Below are positions 1-5,606 of a stretch of 6,050 nucleotides of DNA, one piece after another; the stretch's first letter is position 1; the number at the start of each line of letters is the position of its first letter. Source of the stretch: Verrucomicrobiota bacterium. GTDB taxonomy: Bacteria; Verrucomicrobiota; Verrucomicrobiia; Limisphaerales; JAGWYX01. The DNA lies in the NCBI GenBank assembly GCA_018969165.1, contig JAGWYX010000269.1, positions 1 through 6,050 of the forward strand, written 5' to 3'. The translations under genes were made by a program, and so were the position numbers. The notes beneath the pieces were generated by a model. The model saw only the letters and a program-made list of their open reading frames with translations. It did no database searches and was not told where the DNA came from.

Positions 1-465
1 GCTGAGCGACACGCCCAACTGCCGGGCGATGTCTTCGTAGCTTTTTTCCTCGAAATGGTAGAGGACCAGCGGCACGCGTTGGGCCGTCGGCAACTTCTGC
101 AGCGCCTGTTCGAGCAACTGCCGGCGGTCTCCGCCGTCGAACGTCGCCGTGAACGTGTCGGGTGCGGGCAACTCGGCCGCGAAATCGCGGTCCTCATCCT
201 CGGCGCTCATTTCGGAAAAGAAGCGCCACCGGGCGCGATAGCGGGAGAGGTGATTCAGGCACAAGTTAGTGGTGACGGTCTTGAGCCACCCGCCGGCGGT
301 GGGGCTTTGGGAGAGGTCGGCGTAGCGCTCGAAGGCCTTCAGGAACACCTCCTGCGCAATGTCTTGCGCGTCGGTCTCGTTCCCCAGCAGCCGGACCGCC
401 GTGGTATAAACCATGTTTTGGTAGGCTCGCATAAAGGCCTCGAAGTTGTCTGCGTCCGTCATCAT
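1..465 (-). CDS. ECF-type RNA polymerase sigma factor, partial (3' end beyond window)
   Basis: This is a sigma-70 family, extracytoplasmic-function (ECF/RpoE-like) sigma factor that would direct RNA polymerase to a specific promoter set in the cytoplasm. The frame is open for 155 codons from an ATG at 465 to base 1 with no stop, so the C-terminus is missing. Residues about 8-78 match sigma region 2, with DAQDIAQEVFLKAFERY (32-48) and GWLKTVTTNLCLNHLSR (59-75). A variable acidic linker rich in D and E follows (86-113). Residues about 115-155 match the start of region 4, with LEQALQKLPTAQRVPLVL and the helix-turn-helix segment YEDIARQLGVSLS. An in-frame TAA at 492-490 limits the start to the tandem ATGs at 465 or 462. 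There is no good Shine-Dalgarno directly before them, but a short leader ORF ends on this start. No anti-sigma gene is visible; it could lie just past the left edge. The family call is secure; the regulon is unknown. Confidence 0.95.
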   Translation of the reverse strand, partial: MMTDADNFEAFMRAYQNMVYTTAVRLLGNETDAQDIAQEVFLKAFERYADLSQSPTAGGWLKTVTTNLCLNHLSRYRARWRFFSEMSAEDEDRDFAAELPAPDTFTATFDGGDRRQLLEQALQKLPTAQRVPLVLYHFEEKSYEDIARQLGVSLS

Positions 466-488
466 TGCCCCAGTCCGGTTGGGGGCAT
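462..488 (-). other. Possible 8-codon leader ORF overlapping the sigma factor start
   Basis: On the minus strand an ATG at 488-486 follows a GGAG (496-493) by four bases and opens a frame reading MPPTGLGQ, then TGA at 464-462. That TGA overlaps the sigma factor ATG (465-463) as ATGA, the arrangement used for translational coupling. The GGAG is the only purine-rich ribosome-binding-like site seen near a start in the window. The ORF is very short and could occur by chance, and nothing shows that it is translated. Confidence 0.3.
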
Positions 489-620
489 CTTACTCCAAAA
501 ACACGCCTGAAGGCAAAGAAGTTGCAGGTTTGTTTGTAGCGCAGTTCATGGAAAGCGACCCAGACCACTCTCCTGCTCGCCTTTGGCCGCTCGCAAACTG
601 TACTCTATCCCAGGATCTGG
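466..620 (-). other. Intergenic region upstream of the sigma factor gene
   Basis: About 155 bp lie between the PQQ-like gene stop and the sigma factor start. The region is more AT-rich than its surroundings (for example 491-545), as expected of a promoter. It contains the possible leader ORF at 488-462 and a weak CCAG-GAT-CTGG palindrome at 610-620. No promoter can be assigned with confidence and no strong terminator is present. Confidence 0.45.
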
Positions 621-1949
621 TCAGTAATGGCCTGCCCCCAGCTCCACGCACACCAGCTTGTCCTTGCTCCGCGCGAACAGGCGGCCAGCGGCCAGCGCCG
701 GGTAAGCCCGCACGCCGCTGCCGAGGATTTGCGCGCGCGCCGTCGGCTTGAACGCCGTCGGAATCGCCGGCGCCAGCAGCAACTCGCCTGCATCGCGCAG
801 CACCACCAGTTGATCGCCTGCCAGCAGCACCGTGCCCGCCCCGAAACCGTCCTCACTCCACCGCACCTTTCCCGTCCGCAACTCGACACACCGCAGGTTG
901 CACCCCGGCGGCACGTCCGCGCGGGCGTCGTAGCCATACAGAAACCCGTCGCGGTAAATGCTCGTCGCATAGTGGTCAGACAGGATGTCATCGCCCGACC
1001 AGACGCGTTCGAGGGCGCCGTGCCGAACGCGGAGCACCGCCGCCCCCGTCTGGTAGGCGGCCGAGATGAAAATCAAATCCCCGACGACCAGCGGGGTGGC
1101 GGCATTGACCGAGGCGTTCATTCTCGAGCGCCAGGGGAACTGGAACCGCACCTTGCCGACGGCTGGATCGAGGCCCGCCAGGCCGGCGCGAGTCAGGAAC
1201 AGTGCGTAGCGCTGGCCGTCGATCGTCGCCACGGTCGGAGACGAGTAGCTGGCGGCGTCCTCCGTGGCCTGCCATAACAGCTTGCCCGAGTCCTTGTCGA
1301 AGGCGACGATGCCGGCACCCTTGGCCCCACCGACGTTGAGCAGCACCGCGCCGCCCTCGACGAGCGGCGAGCAGGCGATCCCGAAGAAGCCTTTGCCGGC
1401 GGCGAATCGCGCCCTGCAGTCCACGCCCCACAGCGGTTTGCCGGTGGCCAGGTCCAGGCAATGCAGCACGCCCTCGGCGCCGAAGGTATAGACTTTGCCG
1501 GCGGCAATGGCCGGTGTCGCACGCGGGCCCTCGTCAAAGCCGAAATCGTCCTGGTAACCCGTTGGATAATGGAACGTCCAGGCGGTCTTGCCGGTCGCGG
1601 CGTCCAGGCACTCGATGGTCTCCTGATCGCCAAGACGGTGGAACAGGATCAATTCCCCGCCGGCGACCGCGGGTCCGCTGAACCCCTGGCCGACACTGCG
1701 CTGCCAGATCACCGGGGGGCCATCTTTGGGCCAGGCGCGGGCCAGCGGCGGACCGCCGGCCACGCCGTTTCGCGTCGGGCCGAGAAACTGCGGCCAGTCG
1801 GTGGAGACGCCAAGTCCGGCCGCGGCCGGGGTCGCGGTGCCGGCCGGAGTTGCGCCCCTGGTCAAGCCAACAAAGCCAAGCCCGAGCAGGGCGCTCAAGA
1901 GCGCCGAGCCGAGCGGGTGTTGGGCGATACGGGCGGACAAGCGGATCAA
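621..1949 (-). CDS. Secreted PQQ-like (BamB-like) beta-propeller protein
   Basis: This is probably an exported, non-enzymatic or uncharacterised eight-bladed-type propeller built from PQQ-like repeats. Counting from a TTG at 1949 (442 aa), residues 1-33 look like a signal peptide: basic N-region, then a Leu/Gly/Ala-rich core (SALLSALLGLGFVGL). Next comes DWPQFLGPTRNGV (51-63), a version of the WPQFRGPxRxG motif that commonly opens these proteins in Planctomycetes and Verrucomicrobia. PQQ-type blade signatures repeat at 113-126 (ECLDAATGKTAWTF), 163-176 (HCLDLATGKPLWGV), 215-228 (VAFDKDSGKLLWQA), 258-271 and 353-366 (RCVELRTGKVRWSE), with a weak one near 381-394. The frame stays open far upstream to about 2270, but that stretch lies inside the preceding gene in another frame and reads as Arg/Pro-rich shadow. 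No ATG or GTG suits the real start, so TTG at 1949 or 1940 is inferred. It starts 62 bp after the preceding gene, which suggests co-transcription. Substrate or partner is unknown; PQQ or quinoprotein dehydrogenase activity is not supported, since the length and motifs fit the PQQ-like WD40 group better. Confidence 0.88.
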   Translation of the reverse strand: MIRLSARIAQHPLGSALLSALLGLGFVGLTRGATPAGTATPAAAGLGVSTDWPQFLGPTRNGVAGGPPLARAWPKDGPPVIWQRSVGQGFSGPAVAGGELILFHRLGDQETIECLDAATGKTAWTFHYPTGYQDDFGFDEGPRATPAIAAGKVYTFGAEGVLHCLDLATGKPLWGVDCRARFAAGKGFFGIACSPLVEGGAVLLNVGGAKGAGIVAFDKDSGKLLWQATEDAASYSSPTVATIDGQRYALFLTRAGLAGLDPAVGKVRFQFPWRSRMNASVNAATPLVVGDLIFISAAYQTGAAVLRVRHGALERVWSGDDILSDHYATSIYRDGFLYGYDARADVPPGCNLRCVELRTGKVRWSEDGFGAGTVLLAGDQLVVLRDAGELLLAPAIPTAFKPTARAQILGSGVRAYPALAAGRLFARSKDKLVCVELGAGHY

Positions 1950-2011
1950 CGGCCGGGAGTGTCGCCCGGGCGCCCGGTTTGGGCGAGAGAATTTTTTGAG
2001 GCGACGCCGCG

Positions 2012-4159
2012 CTACCGGATGATCTTCAGGTAGCGGGCCATCCAGTACGGCAAGAGGAATTCGTCGCCGGCCAGTTCGCTGCGGCCGCCGTTGCCGCCGT
2101 CGAGGACGAACGGGTTGCCGTTCCAACGCATGATGCGTCGCTCGTCCGGCGGGAGCAACTCGACGGATTCGCGCTCTCGGAAGTTGGGCGGCAGGCGGTG
2201 GATATCCTGGCGCTGGGAGTTGTGCACCGTCCAGTCCACCAGGTCGAGCGGGAACTTGCGCAGCGTCCATAAGGCGCCATTGAGATCAAAGTTATAGGCG
2301 CCGGTCGAGGCATAGATGAAATTCCAGAGCGGGCAACGTTCCCCCCGCTCGACCTCCCAGTGATCACGGATGGCCGTGTCGAACTGGGCCTGCAATTGGG
2401 CGTTGAACGCGAAGCGGTGGAGCACCCAATAGGCGTCGAAGCCCAGCAAGTCGTCCGAGTGATTCCAGTCGGTCCCCAACTCGGCGCCCTGGTGGGAGTA
2501 GCCGGACGTGTAGGCGATATTGGTCATGCTGCTCATGATGTTTTCGAGGTAGCCGTCCTGCTGCATCAAATCGGCCGCCTTCCGCCGGTAAAGATCCTTG
2601 CCGGTGATCGCGAAGGCGAACTGGAGGCCGGCGATGATCTCGGCGCTGTTGAGGCGGCGATCAAAGATGCGGTGGGGATAGTGGTTGACGTAGGCGGGGT
2701 CCCAGCGCCCCCACTGCGTCGGTTGACCATCCACGTCCACCAACTTCAGGTCGTTCCGGAGGATGTGCGCCATGACCTTATCGTAGAAACCCCGAATCCG
2801 GTCCCGCTCGGCGGCGGTGCGGGCGGCGGTTTCGTAGAGCACGGCGCACCCGAAGGTGTGAGCGATGAACTCGTCGCTGCTGGTGGTGCCTTTCCATTCC
2901 CATTCGCCGTCCTTGGTCGGATGCCAACGCTCGGGGTCGGCGACCTTGAAGCCGCGGCGTTCGAACGAGCGCGACGGGAAACCGTCCAGGCCGTTGATCG
3001 ATTCCAGGCGTTGGATGGCGGCGAAGGTTTCCCAGGCGTTGGTGCGGGCCTCCTCGCTGCCGGTGGCGGCGTAGCGGAAGGCCTGGCTGGCCAGGTAATA
3101 TTCGCTCCAGGTGCCGTCATTGTCGCTGTCGATCATCTCGCTGTTGGCCAGGTCCCCGGGCGCAAACAGGTGGCGCTCGGCGCAAAAACCGTAGCGGATG
3201 TGGCGCTCGCGGACCTTGCGATCGAAATACGCCGCCTTCTCCGCCAGGGTCATCAGTTGGAAATGAATCCGATTCAGGCCGGTCCGGGTCAGAATCCAAA
3301 CGTCGGCCCCGGTGGCCGGTTGCATCTCGACGACCTCATCATCGGCCAGCCAGCGCTGGGAGGCGTAATAATCGGTGCTCCCCTCGGCCGTTTTGTGGAA
3401 CGCGCCTCCGGTAGTGCCGACCCACAAGCCGGCCTTGGTCGGCAATAAACAGGTAATGTGGGTGGCGGGCAGAACAGTCTGCCGCGCAAACGTCGCTTGC
3501 GTCGAAACCAGGTCCATCCCATAGAACCCGTTCCGGGTGCCCAACAGCATTTCGTGGCCGCGAAAGGCCAGCGCCGTCACGTCCTCGAAGGCGTGAAACC
3601 GGCCCAGGTCCTGGCCGTCCCAGTGATCCACGGCATTGCCGTTGAGCAGGTAAAACTCGTTCCCGACCGGATAAATCCGGCCGCGCAGACTCTCGAACGT
3701 CCCCGGCATCGGCTTGAACTCCCCGTTTTTGACCGCGGCCAGTTTCCCCGAGCCGTAAAGGAGAATGGTTCCGTCGTCGGCCACCCCCAAATGGGTGAAG
3801 ACGCCGGTCGGCAGTGGAACCAGCAGCTTGCCGGCATCGTCGTTCGACAACAACCGGTCCGGGAATAGATAAAATAAGTGCCCCTGGCCGACCGCGACAT
3901 CGACCGGCCGTTTGCCGGCCAACGGCCGATAGCTCCGGTCCAGCGCCAGGGTGTCGCCGAACAAGCGGGCCAGCCCCTTGTCGGTCAGCACATAGACAAT
4001 GCCATTGCGGTCGATGGCCAAGCGTTCGCACGCAGCTCCTTGAAGTTCGGGTGTGGCCGCGTATTTGACCGCGCTGTCCTGGAGAAATGAAATGTCGGGG
4101 ACGGCGGCTGAGGCGGTCAGGGCCGCCAACAGGCCGAGATTGAGCAGGGCGAGTTTCAC
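2012..4159 (-). CDS. Secreted propeller / alpha-alpha-toroid two-domain protein, function unknown
   Basis: From a GTG at 4159 the product is 715 aa and begins with a clean signal peptide: MKLALLNLGLLAALTASA, cleavage probably before AVPD. A TTG at 4195 would add 12 residues and leave the hydrophobic core further in, so GTG is preferred; neither has a clear ribosome-binding site. Residues about 22-300 form a beta-propeller resembling the two-component-regulator propeller repeats, clearest at 235-256 (ITCLLPTKAGLWVGTTGGAF) and 276-298 (DVWILTRTGLNRI). Residues about 305-715 are mainly helical and aromatic-rich, in the style of alpha/alpha-toroid (six-hairpin glycosidase-like) proteins. They include the DSDNDGTWSEYYLASQAFRYA block (from 344), with an EF-hand-like D-x-D-N-D-G metal-binding look, then TTSSDEFIAHTFG (425-437), DGQPTQWGRWDP (477-488) and NIAYTSGYSHQGAELG (547-562). 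There is no transmembrane helix, kinase or DNA-binding domain, so it is not a hybrid two-component sensor. A secreted carbohydrate-related role is an inference from the fold style only; no catalytic residues can be assigned. Confidence 0.88.
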   Translation of the reverse strand: MKLALLNLGLLAALTASAAVPDISFLQDSAVKYAATPELQGAACERLAIDRNGIVYVLTDKGLARLFGDTLALDRSYRPLAGKRPVDVAVGQGHLFYLFPDRLLSNDDAGKLLVPLPTGVFTHLGVADDGTILLYGSGKLAAVKNGEFKPMPGTFESLRGRIYPVGNEFYLLNGNAVDHWDGQDLGRFHAFEDVTALAFRGHEMLLGTRNGFYGMDLVSTQATFARQTVLPATHITCLLPTKAGLWVGTTGGAFHKTAEGSTDYYASQRWLADDEVVEMQPATGADVWILTRTGLNRIHFQLMTLAEKAAYFDRKVRERHIRYGFCAERHLFAPGDLANSEMIDSDNDGTWSEYYLASQAFRYAATGSEEARTNAWETFAAIQRLESINGLDGFPSRSFERRGFKVADPERWHPTKDGEWEWKGTTSSDEFIAHTFGCAVLYETAARTAAERDRIRGFYDKVMAHILRNDLKLVDVDGQPTQWGRWDPAYVNHYPHRIFDRRLNSAEIIAGLQFAFAITGKDLYRRKAADLMQQDGYLENIMSSMTNIAYTSGYSHQGAELGTDWNHSDDLLGFDAYWVLHRFAFNAQLQAQFDTAIRDHWEVERGERCPLWNFIYASTGAYNFDLNGALWTLRKFPLDLVDWTVHNSQRQDIHRLPPNFRERESVELLPPDERRIMRWNGNPFVLDGGNGGRSELAGDEFLLPYWMARYLKIIR

Positions 4160-4276
4160 GCCGCCCAACTTAGCAAAGACCGTGCGCGGAAACAAATCGT
4201 TCCACCATCCAGTTCAGGAAGAGCCCCGTTCGCGGCTGCGCATGCCTCCGGGCCATGAACCGGACGCGATCGGACC

Positions 4277-4295
4277 GCGGCTTGTCCCAAGCCGC
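4277..4295. repeat. Perfect hairpin, 8-bp stem, 3-nt loop
   Basis: GCGGCTTG (4277-4284) and CAAGCCGC (4288-4295) are exact reverse complements around the loop TCC. The stem is GC-rich and should form in RNA or single-stranded DNA. No T-tract follows on either strand, so it does not look like a standard intrinsic terminator. On the minus strand it would lie in the leader or promoter region of the propeller/toroid gene. Confidence 0.75.
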
Positions 4296-4313
4296 AGGGC
4301 GTGCGGGGCCGCT

Positions 4314-4333
4314 GCGGGTTGAGGACAACCCGC
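4314..4333. repeat. Perfect hairpin, 8-bp stem, 4-nt loop
   Basis: GCGGGTTG (4314-4321) and CAACCCGC (4326-4333) are exact reverse complements around AGGA. A T-G wobble and a C-G pair can extend the stem to 4312-4335. It lies only 18 bp from the hairpin at 4277-4295, with similar stem length and composition (GCGG-TTG arms in both), so the two look like related units. No T-tract follows. Confidence 0.75.
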
Positions 4334-4354
4334 GGTCAGGGTTCAGAGAGAGGC

Positions 4355-4394
4355 CCAGGTTCCATTCCGACCTGCTCACGACCCATGAACCTGG
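4355..4394. repeat. Inverted repeat, 8-bp arms, 24-bp spacer
   Basis: CCAGGTTC (4355-4362) pairs exactly with GAACCTGG (4387-4394). The right arm overlaps the second CCATGAACC copy and abuts the REP-like palindrome. The spacing suits a protein-binding site or the ends of a small element better than a simple terminator. Confidence 0.55.
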
Positions 4395-4424
4395 TAGGGC
4401 GGCGCTGCCGGCGGGCGCGCCTAC
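4394..4424. repeat. REP-like imperfect palindrome at the 3' end of the DUF4097-type gene
   Basis: The arm at 4394-4405 (GTAGGGCGGCGC) pairs with 4415-4424 (GCGCGCCTAC) to give about 10 bp of stem once two single G bulges are allowed, around a roughly 9-nt GC-rich loop. It includes the TAG stop codon (4423-4421) of the upstream gene. Palindromes of this GTAGG...CCTAC type, dispersed between genes, are typical of REP sequences. It may stabilise or end the mRNA of gene 2. Whether it is repeated elsewhere in the genome cannot be seen here. Confidence 0.5.
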
Positions 4425-5533
4425 AGCTTCTCCACGTAAATGCTGCCGCCATGGGTCTGCAACCGGAGCCGCTTGCCGCCCCCGTTAATCTTGCCTTCGA
4501 GTGTGCCTCGGCCTTGCGCCCCTTGCACCGTCACCGGCAGCTCGGTCTGCACCCCGCCGCCGCTGGTCGAGGCGGCCAAGTCAACGGCAACCGTCGGCGC
4601 CAGCTTCACGTGTATGCTCCCGCCGGAGGTCTCGAGCCGGCAGTCGTCCGCCGGTTGCCCGGCCAAACTTGCCGTGATCGAACCGCCAAAGGTCTTGGCC
4701 GTGACGGCCCCGCCCGCTTCACCCACGTCGATCCCGCCGCCCGAGGTTTCCGCCGTCACGCTGGCTTTGGCCTTCCTGATGCTGATCGAACCACCAAAAG
4801 TTTTAGCTTCCACGCTTCCGACCGCTTCGCCAATCGTGATCCGGCCGCCGGAGGTCTTGGCGGTGACCGCCCCGCCGGCTCGTCGCACGGTGATCGAGCC
4901 GCCGAACGTTTGCGCCGATACCTTGCCCCCGACCTCGCCCAATTCGATCTGGCCACCGGAAGTCGCGACCTCGACGGCGCCGGTGGCGCCGGCAACGGTG
5001 ATGCCGCCCCCAAAGGTCTTGCCCCAGACCGGGCCGTCAATCCGCCCGAATTTCAAATGGCCACCGGAGGTTTCGCCGCGCGCCTCGCCGGTCAGGTCGG
5101 GCACCGTGATCGAGCCGCCAAAGGTCTTGAGGTCCACGTTGAATTTGTCGGGTATGACGATCTCGTAGCGCACCTGGAGGTTCGGTCGGTGGTGGAACCA
5201 GGAGGAAGTGAACGACTCGTTCATGCGGGCGTTGACGGTGACGGTGTTGGACTCCTGGGTGAAAGTCACGTCATGGTCGGCGAACACTTCGTCGGCGCGC
5301 GCTTTCGAGCCGCCCTTGACCGCACGCCAGACCTGGATCGCCACCTGATCGACGTTGGAAGTCGTCACGTCGATCGTGCCGCGGTCGGCGCGGACGACCA
5401 GTTTGCCGCCGGGGCTCACCGGGAAAGTTTTGGCCAGGTTGCTCTCGTGGTCAGCGAACGCCAGGGTGGCGCCCGCCAGCCAAACGGCGGCCAGGCACCC
5501 GGCGGGGGAGATTCCGCGGAATCGCAGGTTCAT
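4421..5533 (-). CDS. Secreted DUF4097-type beta-solenoid (putative adhesin) protein
   Basis: The ATG at 5533 gives 370 aa with a signal peptide: basic MNLRFRG, core CLAAVWLAGATLAFA, cleavage likely after AFA at residue 27. A TTG at 5635 would add a Pro/Arg-rich stretch before the signal and is rejected. The mature N-terminus (FPVSPGGKLVVRADRGTIDV, about residues 35-54) is typical of DUF4097 proteins. Residues 137-370 form a solenoid: eight consecutive 18-residue units alternate TFGG and TSGG, two 21-residue units follow, then a TSGG unit, an NGGG turn and a final THGG. Each unit is probably one rung of a beta-helix. TFGG rungs 5 and 7 carry RR or RK where TSGG rungs 4, 6 and 8 carry GE. The protein is exported to the periplasm or cell surface; binding partner and function are unknown. 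It follows the small membrane protein gene by 73 bp, a probable operon. There is no anchoring domain or sortase motif, and Cys13 is not in a good lipobox. Confidence 0.9.
   Translation of the reverse strand: MNLRFRGISPAGCLAAVWLAGATLAFADHESNLAKTFPVSPGGKLVVRADRGTIDVTTSNVDQVAIQVWRAVKGGSKARADEVFADHDVTFTQESNTVTVNARMNESFTSSWFHHRPNLQVRYEIVIPDKFNVDLKTFGGSITVPDLTGEARGETSGGHLKFGRIDGPVWGKTFGGGITVAGATGAVEVATSGGQIELGEVGGKVSAQTFGGSITVRRAGGAVTAKTSGGRITIGEAVGSVEAKTFGGSISIRKAKASVTAETSGGGIDVGEAGGAVTAKTFGGSITASLAGQPADDCRLETSGGSIHVKLAPTVAVDLAASTSGGGVQTELPVTVQGAQGRGTLEGKINGGGKRLRLQTHGGSIYVEKL
4568..5125 (-). repeat. Tandem 54-bp (18-codon) repeats encoding TFGG/TSGG rungs
   Basis: Eight 54-bp units run without length change from 5125 to 4694, followed by two 63-bp units (4693-4631 and 4630-4568). 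Each unit begins with the Thr codon of T-F/S-G-G. Unit type alternates strictly F, S, F, S through unit 10, giving a 108-bp super-period. The DNA units are diverged rather than identical, which points to an old duplication kept in register by protein structure. Confidence 0.9.
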
Positions 5534-5606
5534 AAGGGGTGGAGACGGTGTTGGTTTTGCATCCGGATTCGTGAGTGGTGGGCTGGGCCGCGCCACAACC
5601 ACCCTA
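5534..5606 (-). other. Short spacer between the small membrane protein and DUF4097-type genes
   Basis: This 73-bp gap holds no coding frame of its own. The bases just before the ATG at 5533 are pyrimidine-rich (CTCCACCCCTT) and contain no Shine-Dalgarno. A weak GGTGG/CCACC inverted repeat is present, too short to call a terminator. Confidence 0.4.

Larger units (their letters stand above)
4160..4420. other. Palindrome-rich intergenic spacer, no gene seen
   Basis: About 260 bp separate the DUF4097-type gene from the start of the propeller/toroid gene. Neither strand shows a convincing coding frame; the open frames crossing it are extensions of antisense frames of the neighbours. It holds two tight hairpins, a wider inverted repeat, a REP-like palindrome and two copies of CCATGAACC (4253-4261 and 4383-4391). 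The promoter of the propeller/toroid gene is expected here, but no -35/-10 pair stands out. Confidence 0.6.

Noticed and set aside
502..526. ECF-type promoter for the sigma gene: TGCAAC (526-521), 15-bp spacer, CGTG (505-502)
   Set aside because: The spacer is a little short for this promoter class. A start some eight bases downstream would fall at about 494 and remove the GGAG site of the leader ORF. Match quality is at chance level.
610..620. CCAG-GAT-CTGG palindrome just after the PQQ-like gene as a terminator
   Set aside because: The stem is only 4 bp and no T-tract follows.
2360..3448. 362-codon open frame on the plus strand
   Set aside because: It lies wholly antisense to the propeller/toroid gene, has Gly/Val-rich composition without recognisable motifs, and is expected by chance in GC-rich coding DNA.
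3339..4031. 230-codon minus-strand frame inside the propeller/toroid gene
   Set aside because: It is an alternative frame of the same strand with Arg/Gly-rich composition and no domain, while the overlapping frame gives a coherent secreted protein.
4694..5125. CRISPR-like array from the regular 54-bp periodicity
   Set aside because: The period is continuous coding sequence of 18 codons with no constant repeat/variable spacer structure; it encodes solenoid rungs.
5495..5497. Lipoprotein signal at Cys13 of the DUF4097-type protein
   Set aside because: The Cys precedes the hydrophobic core instead of following it, and PAGC is a poor lipobox.
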